From CAVTND01 sp963735955 (GTDB lineage Bacteria; Pseudomonadota; Gammaproteobacteria; Burkholderiales; Burkholderiaceae_F), in contig CAVTND010000010.1 in NCBI GenBank assembly GCA_963735955.1, forward strand, positions 62,001-126,000: 64,000 nt of DNA. Reading direction: 5' to 3'. A program made the translations under genes and the position numbers. The notes beneath the pieces are model-generated. The model made no database searches. It worked only from the letters and a program-made list of their open reading frames with translations, and was not told the origin of the DNA. Below are positions 29,798-39,484 of this stretch, piece after piece. Every line of letters starts with the position of its first letter. Positions within the stretch are counted from its first letter, which is position 1.

Positions 29798-31105
29798 CTA
29801 CCAGCTGTGCGCCAGTCCGACGTAGGGAATGTTGTAAGAGACGCTGTTGTAGAGCTCTGGCGCGTCGGTCTGCTTGTTGTAGTAGCGATAGCCGATCGAC
29901 GCGTCCCAGTGCTTGTTGAAGCGATAGCGCAGCGAGCCGGAGACGTCGACCAGCTTGTCGCCCGACATCCACATGCCGCTCGCCTCGGTCACGATTTCCC
30001 AATGGCGAGCAAAGCGGAGCCCGAGCTGGCCGTAAAGGATGGGCAAAAAGGTCCACTTCTGCACATTGGTGCTGGTCGGAAGATTCGCGCCAGACAGTTG
30101 CAGGCTGGTGCGCTGAACAGCGAGCCCTGCCCCGGCCAGCGCGATCAGGGCACTGTCCGGCGCCAGGTCGTAACGGTAGATCGTGCGAAAGTCGTAATAG
30201 GTGTAGTCGGACTGGATCTGCCGGTCGCCGGGATACAGCGTGCCGGCATAGTTGACCGGGGTCGGGAAAGTGCCGCTATTGCGCGCTTCGAACGGCGCGA
30301 GTATGAACTGCAATGACTGCCGCGGCAGGATGTCCCAGTCGAATTTCACGATCGTGGTGGTGGTCGTGTCATTCAAGTTTTCGAAACTGCCGAGGTCGAA
30401 CTGCGTGCCGCCGGGCACCGGTGCGCGGGCCTTGTTGTAGTACACGTCGGCGGCGGCGATCTCGAATTCGAAGCGAAATCGGATCGGGTCCGGGCTGAGG
30501 TCCGCGCGATCACCGATTTGGACACCGCTCGTATCGGCGACCTGGACCATGATGCCGTAGCCGCCCGGTACCTTCATCGGCGCGAAGCTCACCTGGTTGT
30601 TCAGTGGCCGGGTCCAGTACCAGTTGGAAAGCAGCGCAATGCTTGCCCCTGCCAGCACGTCATCGGCGTAGTGCTGGTCGGCGCTGATACGGCTGTAGCC
30701 GGTCAGCGCGGCCAATCCGTACGCAGGAACTCCCCACCACGGTCCATACCGCGTGTTCAGAAACGACGCTCCCCAGAAGGCGGCCGCGGTGTGACCGGAC
30801 GGATACGAGGTGGAGTTGGTGCCGGAGGGTCGAACCTTCTCGACGAGCGGCTTCAGGATCACGACGCTGCCGAGCGTGGTCGCACCGGAGTACAGCCATT
30901 CGCGGCGTCCCACCGGGTCATCGTAGTAATACGTGGCGCCGAGCCCGGCCGCCGGAAGCAGCACCTCCAGTACATTGCCGGCGTTTTCGAGGGCGCTGCC
31001 GGCGAGCGCTGGTTCAGCCAGCAGCGATAGCACGGTTGCCAAGGCGACAATGCCGACGCAGCGGGCCGCGGCCCCGAAGCCGACTCGACCGATTACTTTG
31101 ATCAC
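29798..31105 (-). CDS. PAP2-family phosphatase fused to a C-terminal outer-membrane beta-barrel-like domain
   Basis: The N-terminal half is a PAP2 acid phosphatase with all three motifs: KPLVEKVRPSG (K-x6-RP), YPSGHTAAAF (PSGH), and SRISADQHYADDVLAG (SR-x5-H-x3-D). The C-terminal ~230 residues alternate polar and aromatic residues in short strands (FRFEFEIAAADVYYN, IYRYDLAPDSALIALAGAGLAV, LGLRFARHWEIVTEASG, WDASIGYRYYNKQ) and end in an aromatic, HSW, like an outer-membrane barrel. I chose GTG 31105 because it gives a normal signal peptide ending AEPALA and avoids overlap with the hydrolase; an ATG at 31234 would extend it by 43 residues and overlap. Likely substrates are lipid phosphates or prenyl-type phosphates in the envelope (inference). 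The gene is convergent with the acyl-CoA reductase, 24 bp apart. Confidence 0.82.
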   Translation of the reverse strand: MIKVIGRVGFGAAARCVGIVALATVLSLLAEPALAGSALENAGNVLEVLLPAAGLGATYYYDDPVGRREWLYSGATTLGSVVILKPLVEKVRPSGTNSTSYPSGHTAAAFWGASFLNTRYGPWWGVPAYGLAALTGYSRISADQHYADDVLAGASIALLSNWYWTRPLNNQVSFAPMKVPGGYGIMVQVADTSGVQIGDRADLSPDPIRFRFEFEIAAADVYYNKARAPVPGGTQFDLGSFENLNDTTTTTIVKFDWDILPRQSLQFILAPFEARNSGTFPTPVNYAGTLYPGDRQIQSDYTYYDFRTIYRYDLAPDSALIALAGAGLAVQRTSLQLSGANLPTSTNVQKWTFLPILYGQLGLRFARHWEIVTEASGMWMSGDKLVDVSGSLRYRFNKHWDASIGYRYYNKQTDAPELYNSVSYNIPYVGLAHSW

Positions 31106-31178
31106 AGGCGCAGTGCCCGGCAAGGAAAAACGATTCAAGATGCGAGGAGCCGGTCGAGCGCAGCGAAATGGATCAAAG

Positions 31179-32111
31179 TCATCGTTTCGATACTGCGCCG
31201 ATTTCCGATCGATCGCGCGGCGGCCGTTCGACAACCTTGACCAGGCGCAAGAGCACTTCAGAATTCGCAGTCATCGCCAGGTGTCCGACGCGCTCGAACC
31301 AGACGGTTTCGGCGCCCGGAAGCACCTGCGAATCGCGCGGCACGATCAGGTTGTCGTGCTGGCTCGCGAAGGTGATGAACTCCACTGGTTCCGGACCGGC
31401 TGCCAGCGCGCGCAGGGTGTCGGATCCGCGCCGCATCTGGCGCGCATTGTCGCCATGCGCGAGTCCGGCGAACATGGTGCCGGCATGCGGCGTATTGAGC
31501 GTGATCACACGCTCGATCGACGACGCGCCATGCAGCCGCAGATACGCCCGCGCTACCAGTCCTCCCATGCTGTGGCAGACCAGGATGATCCGGGCGGCCC
31601 CGCTGGCGGCGCGCAATCGCTCGACTGCAGAGTTGATCGCCGCTACGTAGGCTTCGATCGGGCCGAAGGCCGGTTCCAGGTTGACGGTCGCCACGTTCCA
31701 GCGTTGGGCCAGATCGGTGCCGAGCAGCCAGGGTCGCCAGACGGCGCGATTGCACATGTAGCCGGGAACCAGCAGCACAGCGGGCCGCGCCGGATCAAAG
31801 CGCGGTTGGGGCTCGATGAAGTTGGCGCGCCACGGTTGGACGATGTCGAAGGCCGAAGTAGAGCGCCAGGTTTCACTCCACCAAAGTCGAAGGAAAGCGA
31901 TCGGTCCCAGGCGCGCCAGTGGACGCCGGTCTACCAATGCCCCGGTGACGAACTCAATCGCGAGCGGCACCCCATGCAGGGCCAGCGGCAGCACTGCCGC
32001 CGCAGCCAGAGCAACCCAGATTGAGAATCCGGAGTGCCACAACCAGAGCGCAAGAGTGCCGGCGGCGGCGAGCACCAGGAACAGCGACGTGCGAAGTACG
32101 GTTGAGACCAT
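31179..32111 (-). CDS. alpha/beta-hydrolase (esterase/lipase-like), membrane-anchored
   Basis: The 310-residue product begins with a hydrophobic helix pair (LFLVLAAAGTLALWLW, FSIWVALAAAAVLPLAL), then an alpha/beta-hydrolase fold with AVLLVPGYMCNRAVWRPWL (oxyanion region), the nucleophile elbow CHSMGGLVARAYL at about residue 180, and a C-terminal His in RVGHLAMTANSEVLL. It resembles lipases/PGAP1-like acylhydrolases. Its ATG overlaps the TGA of the preceding binding-protein gene by one base (TGATG), so it is translationally coupled to the transporter operon. That coupling suggests it acts on something the system imports or exports, though its substrate is unknown. Confidence 0.87.
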   Translation of the reverse strand: MVSTVLRTSLFLVLAAAGTLALWLWHSGFSIWVALAAAAVLPLALHGVPLAIEFVTGALVDRRPLARLGPIAFLRLWWSETWRSTSAFDIVQPWRANFIEPQPRFDPARPAVLLVPGYMCNRAVWRPWLLGTDLAQRWNVATVNLEPAFGPIEAYVAAINSAVERLRAASGAARIILVCHSMGGLVARAYLRLHGASSIERVITLNTPHAGTMFAGLAHGDNARQMRRGSDTLRALAAGPEPVEFITFASQHDNLIVPRDSQVLPGAETVWFERVGHLAMTANSEVLLRLVKVVERPPRDRSEIGAVSKR

Positions 32112-33919
32112 CAGGCCAGCAGCTCGCGCCGCAATTTGTCATCGATGTCGATATAGGTCCACACCGCCGAGGTCAGCGGATGACGCCGGTAGCCGATCAC
32201 CCAGGGCTGCGCGAGGTCGGCAGTCACCCGGTGCAGGTGGAGCAGGTAAGGCATGTAGGCCACCATCAGGCGGGTTGCTTCGAGCAGGAGCGCCTTGCGT
32301 TCGGGACCATCGGGCAAGGCGCGCTGCTGTTCGTAGATTCGATTGAAAGCAGCAAGATCGAAGTGCGAGTCATTGGTCTGGGCCTTGTTCGGTCCGTAGG
32401 CCATGCCGACGATGGTGTCGCTGTCGGGTTCGCCGAGCTGCCAGCCATAGCCCCAGATCATCAGCTTGCCGGCCGTGGAAAGCTTCAGCAGCTCGGGCCA
32501 CTGCGCGATGCGGAATTTCGTCCTGACGCCAATCGCATCGAGCGAACGGCGCCAGACCTCATTGTGCTTGCGGTCGAGCTGGCTCGGCGTTGAGGCGATC
32601 TCGAGTTCGAGCGCTGAACCGTCGGGCTGCTCGCGCCAGCCGTCGCCGTCGCGATCGAAGTAACCGTAGGTATCGAGCAGGGCCTGCGCTCGAGCTGGGT
32701 TGTATTCGCCGGCCTCGGTCAGGAGTTCCGGGTCGTAGCTGAAGGTGCCGGGCGCGATCGGCGACTGCGCAATCACGCCCTGGCCGCCGTACAGCAGGCG
32801 CAGGTACTCGTCGCGATTGAAGGACAGCCCGACCGCACGACGCAGCGCCACTTTTTCTGGCGTGTAGCCGCCGACCACCGGGTCATCCATGCTGAAGTAA
32901 CTCATCGTGATGTCTGACATCGGCGTCAGCCGCAAACGGATACCGCGCCGTGCGAGGAACGGTGCACGCCGGCCATTCGGGGCCGCCAGCGGCACGAAGT
33001 CATTCGGCACCTCGAACAGGTCAATGTCGCCGCGCATGAATGCCAGCCAACGCGGCTGGCTCTCCTCGATGATGGATATCTCGACCTGGTCGACCAGGGG
33101 CAGGCGACGTCCGCGCAGCTTTGCTGTCTCCGGCGAGAGCTCCGGTGCGTCGGCGGGTGCCTCGAAGTCGTAGCGCACTTCGCGGTAACTCGGGCTGCGC
33201 TCCAGCACAATGCGCGAGGAACGCCGCCACTGGGCAAGCCGGAACGGCCCGGTGCCGACCGGATGCGCCGGGATGTCGTCACCATAGGCGTCGACCACCT
33301 CGCGTGCGACTGCGCCGAGCGCCCCGCTGTCGGTCAGGACATAGATGAAACGCGGACTCGGTGCCGCGAAGCGCAGCCGTAGCGTGTAGCGGTCCAGTGC
33401 GTGGAGCCCCTCGACGCGCGAGTCGTAGTCAAACGGACGCTTAGTCTTGAGCGCTGCGGCGCGCAGTTCGCCGAGCCCGAGCAGCCCGGTGTTTTCGAGC
33501 AGATACAGATTAGGGCTCTTCCAGCGCGGGTCGTATAGCCGCTTCCACGAGTACACATAGTCTTCGGCCACCAGCTCGCGTGGCCGGCCCTTGAAGGCAG
33601 GATCGTCCTGGAAGTAGATGCCCGGCGAAAGGCGAATGATCATCGAGCGGCCGTCGGCGGCCAGGATCGGCAGCTCGGCGGCAGTGCGCGGTCGCAGAGT
33701 CGCCGGCCGCGCGAGGTAGTCGTAGGCCAGCGGCGCCTCGAAGATATGGCCGATCACCGTGCGCGAGTACAGGTCCTGCACCTGCGGCGGATCAAAGCCC
33801 GTTTCCGCGATCGGAAAGGCGACGCGCAGAACGGTGCCGGCATCGCCCGGCTCGACGGCCGGCGCGGCTCCGGCCAGCGCCGACGCCCCAGGGGCCAGCA
33901 GGAAACGGCGGCGGTCCAT
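32111..33919 (-). CDS. ABC transporter solute-binding protein, family 5 (fifth of five paralogues)
   Basis: This 602-residue periplasmic binding protein of the oligopeptide/dipeptide type (SBP family 5) is the only undamaged copy of the array. The N-terminus MDRRRFLLAPGASALAGAA is a twin-arginine-like signal. The mature protein opens with VLRVAFPIAETGFDPPQVQDLYSRTV and contains GIYFQDDPAFKGRPRELVAEDY, the family-5 stretch VGTGPFRLAQWRRSSRIVLER, IEESQPRWLAFMRGDIDLFEVP, an acidic DRDGDGWRE loop, and a closing WVIGYRRHP. It is the last binding protein transcribed and runs into the hydrolase gene by a 1-base overlap. Ligand unknown; peptides are the family norm. Confidence 0.93.
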   Translation of the reverse strand: MDRRRFLLAPGASALAGAAPAVEPGDAGTVLRVAFPIAETGFDPPQVQDLYSRTVIGHIFEAPLAYDYLARPATLRPRTAAELPILAADGRSMIIRLSPGIYFQDDPAFKGRPRELVAEDYVYSWKRLYDPRWKSPNLYLLENTGLLGLGELRAAALKTKRPFDYDSRVEGLHALDRYTLRLRFAAPSPRFIYVLTDSGALGAVAREVVDAYGDDIPAHPVGTGPFRLAQWRRSSRIVLERSPSYREVRYDFEAPADAPELSPETAKLRGRRLPLVDQVEISIIEESQPRWLAFMRGDIDLFEVPNDFVPLAAPNGRRAPFLARRGIRLRLTPMSDITMSYFSMDDPVVGGYTPEKVALRRAVGLSFNRDEYLRLLYGGQGVIAQSPIAPGTFSYDPELLTEAGEYNPARAQALLDTYGYFDRDGDGWREQPDGSALELEIASTPSQLDRKHNEVWRRSLDAIGVRTKFRIAQWPELLKLSTAGKLMIWGYGWQLGEPDSDTIVGMAYGPNKAQTNDSHFDLAAFNRIYEQQRALPDGPERKALLLEATRLMVAYMPYLLHLHRVTADLAQPWVIGYRRHPLTSAVWTYIDIDDKLRRELLA

Positions 33920-33927
33920 CGCTGGAA

Positions 33928-35761
33928 TTACTTCGCCGCGGGCTGGGTCGCGGATCGATGTCGATGTACTTGAAGAAGTCGCGCATGAACGGGTGTCGCC
34001 GGTAGCCGATCACCCACGGCTGGGTCAGATCGGTGCGAATGCGGTGACCATGCAGCTTGTACGGCATGTAGGCGACGAAGTAGCGCTTCATTTCCCGCAT
34101 GATGGCCAAGCGCTCGGGGCCATCCGGGAGCGCTCGTTGCTTCTCGAACAGGTCATCAAACTCCTTCATCGAAAAGCGCGATGGATTCTGGCTCGGTGCG
34201 TAGGGTGAGTAGGCGAGCCCGAGGAAGGATTCGCTATCGGGCACGTTTGCACTCCATGCCACGCCCCACATCATCAGCTTGCCGTTGCGCGAAGCCTTCA
34301 ATTGCTCGGGCCATTGGCCCATCGTGAACTTCATGCGAATGCCAATCGCGTCGGCGCTCTTCTTCCACAGCTCGTTGAACGGCGGACAGCGAGTCCGACT
34401 GACTGGCGTAGTCGAAGCTCGAGCGGTGAGCCGTCCGGATTCTCACGCCAGCCGTCGCCGTCGCGGTCGACGTAGCCGTAGGTGTCGAGCAGCGCCTGGG
34501 CACGTGCGACGTCGTAGGTGGCCGCATCTCGCTAGCGAACTCCGGGTCGTAGCCGAAAGTCAGTGGCGGCACCGGCGAGGAGGCCGGGATCATCTGGTTC
34601 TCGCGGATCATCCGGATCTCCTGCTCGCGGTTGTAGGACAGGCGACAGCGCGCGACGCAGCGCGACTTTCTCCGGCGTATAGCCGCCGACCACCGGGTCG
34701 TCCATGTTGAAGTAGGTAACGACGATGTCGATCAGCGGAATGCGGTCCATCTGAATGCCGCTCTTTTCGAGATTGGGCGCGAGCTTGCCGTTCGGAATCA
34801 CGATCTGCGCAAACTCCGGCGGGATGCCTTCCAGCATGTCGTGCTGCCCGTTCAGGAAGGAGAGCCAGCGCGGCTGGCTCTCCTCGATGATCGAGATCTC
34901 GACACGATCGACCATCGGCAGCTTGCGGCCCTTGAAGCGCTTGAGAATCGCCTGCGAGCGCGCATCGTCGGCCGGCGGCTCGCATCGAAGAAGTCGTCGC
35001 GATAAGTCGGGTTGCGTTCGAGCACGATCTTCGAGGAGCGTCGCCACTCGGCCAGCCGGTACGGGCCGGTGCCGACCGGGTGCGCCATGATGTCCTTGTC
35101 ATAGAACTCGACCACCTCACGCGCCATGGCGCCGAAGATTGAGGCATCGGTGAAGTTGTAGATGAAGCGAGGATCCGACTTTGCGAGCTTGACCTGGAAC
35201 GTGTAGCGATCGAGCGCGCGAAGGCCTTCGATTTCGCGGTCGTAATCAAAGCGGCCGGTCTTCAGCGCCTGCTTGCGCAGATCCTCAGTACCGAGAATCT
35301 CGGAGGTCGTCAGCGTATGCATAACTGGGACTCTTCCAGCGCGGGTCAAAGATGCGCTTCCACGCATAGACGAAGTCCTGCGCGACCAGTTCGCGCGTCT
35401 GTCCCTTGAACGCCGGGTCGTCCTGGAAGTAGATGCCCGGCCTCAGGGGAATCGTGAAGGTACGAAAGTCGTCCGTGACCTCGGGCATCGCGGCCGCGAC
35501 ATCCGGTATCACCTTGGCCGGGCGCGCAAGATAGTCGTAGGTCAGCGGGGCGTCGAAGATGTTGCGGTCGATCGTGCGCGAATACAGATCCGACAACTGA
35601 GCCGGATCGAAGCCGGTCTCGGCCGAGTTGAACGCATAGCGGAACACCTTCTTCGCAGGTTCGGCAGGCGGCGCAGCCGAGGTCGTCTGCGCCTGCGTGC
35701 CGCCGAAGGCGAGCATCGCCGCCAACGCGGCGGCGGCAGAACACCAGGTTCGCAGTTTCAT
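33928..35761 (-). CDS. ABC transporter solute-binding protein, family 5 (fourth of five paralogues)
   Basis: This paralogue is reconstructed over several frames (changes near 33950, 34385-34430, 34520, 34640, 34980 and 35325), about 611 residues. Its signal, MKLRTWCSAAAALAAMLAFG, is Sec-type, unlike its neighbours. It continues with KKVFRYAFNSAETGFDPAQLSDLYSRT (in two parts), GIYFQDDPAFKGQTRELVAQDFVY, VGTGPYRLAEWRRSSKIVLERN and IEESQPRWLSFLNGQHDMLEG. ATG 35761 overlaps the preceding stop by four bases (ATGA). The TAA at 33928-33930 fits the family end QPAAK and lies 8 bp before the next ATG. Confidence 0.88.
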
Positions 35762-37595
35762 TTGATCGCTTTTGCCTGCTCGGCCGCGTCGATGTCGACG
35801 AACGCCCACCACGACAGCCAGTAGGGCGGTCGTCGATAGCCGTCGAGCCACGGCCACGCGAGGTCGGTGAGGATGCGGTGCACGCCCGTGCGATAGGGCG
35901 CGTACGCGGCCAGCAGGCGCTTGCCCTCGAAGAACAGCTGTTCGCGTTCGGGCCCGTCGGGAATCACCTGCATGCGCTCGTACAGCGCGATCAAACTCCT
36001 TGTTGGAGAAGCGCGCGAGGTTCTGTCCACCCTTGTGAATGGTTGCGCCCATGTCGAACGAAGGTTGTCCATCCGGAGCGGCCGCCGATTGGCCGACTCG
36101 CCAGACCATGTACTTGCCGCTGCGCACGCTTTTCAGGTTTTCCGGCCACTTCGCCTGCTTGAACTCGGTCTTGATGCCGATCGCGCCGAAGTCCTTGCGC
36201 TGCAGTTCGTCGAGTCGGCGCGACGCCTGATCGGGCTGTGTCGAGATCTCGATCACCAGCGGCGAACCGTCGGGTTGTTCGCGCCAGCCGTCGCCGTCGC
36301 GATCGACGTAGCCGTAGAGATCGAGCAGCGCGCGCGCGCGGGCCGGGTCGTAACCATCGCCCTTGTAGGCCTTCGGGTCGTAACCCATCGTGTTGGGCAT
36401 GAGCCCCGACTGCGCCGGCACTGCCTGGCCCTTGCGCTCGAGGCGTATTTCCTGCTCGACGTTGGACGCCATGCTGAGCGCGCGACGCAGCGCGATCCTT
36501 GCTGGCTCGTAGCCGCCGATGACCGGGTTGTCCATGTTGAAGACGGTCAGCGGTCACGTCCGACGCCAGCATGCGGTACAGCTGGATGCCCTGGCGGGCG
36601 AGGTTGGGCGCGAGCTTGTTGTTCGGAATCGCGATGTTGACGAACTCGTTCGGCAGCCGCTCCAGAAGGTCCTGCTGCTTCTGCAGGAACGACAGCCAGC
36701 GCGGCTGCTGCTCGTCGATGATCGATATCTCGACGCGATCGATCATCGGCAGCTTGCGGCCCTTGAACTTCGCCAGCAGCGCCTGGCCCTCCGCGTCGTC
36801 GGCATTCGGCTCGCAGTCGTAGACGCACATCGCGATAGGTCGGATTTCGCTCGAGCACGATCTTCGACGAGCGCCGCCAGTCGACGAGGCGGAACGGACC
36901 GGTGCCGACGGGATGCGCCGGGATGTCGTCGCCGTAGGCCTCGACCACTTCGCGCGCCACGGCACCGTACAGGTCGCCGCCCGCCATGGTCTGGATGAAG
37001 CGCGGCTGCGGATCGGCGAACCGGAACCGGACCGTGTAGCGATCGAGCGCGCGCATGCCCTTCGACCTCGGTGTCGTAGTCGAACGGCTTCTTGTCCTTC
37101 AGCGCCGCGTCGCGCAGCGCCGCCATGCCGAGCATCTTCAGTTCGTTGAGCGTTGCGAAGCCGGGCGCCTTCCAGCGCGGATCGAAGAAGCGCTTCCACG
37201 AGTAGACGTAGTCCTGTGCAACCAGTTCGCGCTTGACGCCCTTGAACACCGGGTCGTCCTGGAAGTAGATGCCGGGCTTGATGCGCACGGTCCAGGTCCG
37301 AAAGTCGGCCGAGACTTCCGGCATGCCGTCGGCCGTGCAGGGCCGGATCTTGAACGGCCGCGCCAGATGGTCGTAGTCGTAGAAGTTGTCGAAGATGTGC
37401 GCAGTGACGATGCGCGAGTACAGGTCGACGAGCTGCACCGGGTCCATGCCGGTTTCGGCGATGATGAATGCATAGCGCAGTACCTTGGGCGGTGGCGTCT
37501 GCGCGTCCGCCAGCGGCGGCAGGCCCAAGGAAGCTGCGGCGATCGCCTTGAGCGTCGCGCGTCGGGCAGGGAGAGTTCGGGTCGACTCGTGTCAT
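35758..37595 (-). CDS. ABC transporter solute-binding protein, family 5 (third of five paralogues)
   Basis: Frame changes lie near 35990, 36545, 36830, 37060 and 37570; corrected length is about 611 residues. ATG 37595 overlaps the previous stop (ATGA). After the frame change near the start, RRATLKAIAAASLGLPPLADA is a twin-arginine-like signal. Family landmarks are VLRYAFIIAETGMDPVQLVDL, GIYFQDDPVFKGVKRELVAQDY, VGTGPFRLVDWRRSSKIVLER, DRDGDGWREQPDGSPLV and a final WPWLDGYRRPPYWLSWW, in which the usual RRHP is changed to RRPP. Ligand unknown. Confidence 0.88.
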
Positions 37596-39484
37596 GCGAT
37601 TGCTCTTGCTTGCACGCGCAGCGTCGATGTCGACGTACTGCCAGAAGACGTTGCGAATAGAGCTGGCGGCGAAAGCCAATCAGCCACGGCCAGGCGAGGT
37701 CGGTCAGGATGCGGTGCACGTGGAACTTGTAGGGCGCATAGACCGCGAACAGGCGCTTGGCCTCGAAGAACAGTTGTTCGCGTTCGGGGCCATCGGGCAG
37801 GATGCGCGATGCGCTCGTAGATCTCGTCGAAGCGCTTGTCGGAAAAGCGCGCCAGGTTCTGGCCGCCGACGTGGATGGTAGGCTCCGCGGTCGAGCGACG
37901 GCTGGCCGTCAGGCTGCGGCTGCCGAGTAGCCGAGGTTCCAGACCATCAACTTGCCGGCGCGCGCATTCTTCAGGTTCTCCGGCCACTTGGCGGACTTGA
38001 ACTCGATCCGGATGCCGAGCGCGGCCAGGTCCTTGCGTCGCAACTCGTCGCGCTGGCGCGCGCGCTGGTCCGGCGTCGTGGACCATTCAAGCACCAGCGG
38101 CGAGCCGTCGGGCTGCTCGCGCCAGCCGTCGCCGTCGCGATCGACGTAGCCGTACATGTCGAGCAGCGCCTTGGCGCGCGGCAGATCGTATGCATGCAGT
38201 ATCGCTGACGATAGGCGGGGTCGTAACCCATCGTGTGCGGCATCAGCCCCGACTGCGCCGGCACCGCCTGTCCGCGCCAGTACAGGCGGATCTCCTGGTC
38301 GACGTCGATCGCCAGACGCGATGGCGCGTCGCAGTGCGACCTTCGCAGGTTCGCTAGCCGCCGACGACCGGATGCTGCCATGTTGAAGTAGGTCATCGTC
38401 ACGTCGGCGTTCAGCGTGCGCCACATCTGGACGCCCTGGCGCGCCAAGTTCGGCGCGAGCTTGCCGTTCGGGGCGGCGATGTTCGATGAAGTCGAACGGC
38501 AGCCGCTCGAGCAGAGTCGAGTTGCTTGTTGAGGAACGACAGCCAGCGCGGTTGCGTTTCCTCGATGATCGAGACCTCGACGCGATCGATCATCGGCAGC
38601 TTGCGGCCCTTGAACTTGCGCCAGCAGGGCCTGGCCTTCGGCGTCGTCGGCGGCCGGCTCAGCGTCGTAAAGCACTTCGCGATAGGTCGGGTTGCGCTCG
38701 AGAACGATCCTCGACGAGCGGCGCCACTCGGCGAGGCGGAATGGCCCGGTGCCGACCGGGTGTGCTGGAATCTCGTCGCCGTAGGCTTCGACCACCTCGC
38801 GCGCCACGGCACCGTACAGGTCGCCGCTCGCGATCGTCTGCACGAAACGCGGAAACGGTCGCTCGAGACGGAACTGAATCGTGTAGCGATCGAGCGCACG
38901 CAGGCCCTTCAACCGGCGCGTCGTAGTCGAACGGCTGCTTGCTCTTCATGGCCGCCTCGCGCAGCTCGGTCAATGCCGAGCATCCGCGTTTCGTGCAAGA
39001 ACCGGATAGACGGGCGACTTGACGCGCGGATCGAAGAAGCGCTTCAGCGAGTAAACGTAGTCCTGCGCAACCAGCTCGCGCGGCTTGCCCTTGAACACCG
39101 GGTCATCCTGAAAGAAGATCGCCTGGTTTGATGCGAACGGTCCAGGTCGCGGAAGTCACTCGAAATGTCCGGCATGCCGTCGGCCGTGTTCGGAGTGATC
39201 CTGAACGGACGGGCAAGGTAGTCGTAGTCATACAGGCCGTCGAAGATGTGTGCGGTGACGACGCGCGAATACAGGTCGGTGATCTGCGCCGGGTCGAAAC
39301 CGCTCTCGGCAATCTCGAAGGCGTAGCGCAGGACCTTAGGCGATGCGTGCGGCACCTGCGCCCCTGCACCTGCCTGCACGGCCAGTGGCGTCGCGGCGAG
39401 CGCCTTCAGCGCACGGCGCCGGCCGCGTGACCGGCGATCAAGCGTGTCAGCGTCGGCCGCGGGCTTGATGCGTTGCATGTTCAT
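37592..39484 (-). CDS. ABC transporter solute-binding protein, family 5 (second of five paralogues)
   Basis: This is the most damaged copy, with frame changes at about a dozen sites (for example 37650, 37805, 37900, 38200, 38350, 38480, 38515, 38625, 38905, 38980 and 39130). The start ATG 39484 overlaps the preceding stop (ATGA). The signal contains RRRALKALAATPLAVQAGAG, twin-arginine-like. Landmarks are VLRYAFEIAESGFDPAQITDL, VGTGPFRLAEWRRSSRIVLER, IEETQPRWLSFLNKQ and DRDGDGWREQPDGSPLV. Every fragment matches the paralogues, so this is a real gene and not a decayed one in my judgement, but a pseudogene cannot be ruled out from one consensus. Confidence 0.82.

Noticed and set aside
37592..39484. 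Programmed frameshifting in the second binding-protein gene
   Set aside because: The frame changes are numerous, lie in unrelated contexts without slippery sites, and the undamaged paralogue at 32111-33919 needs none.
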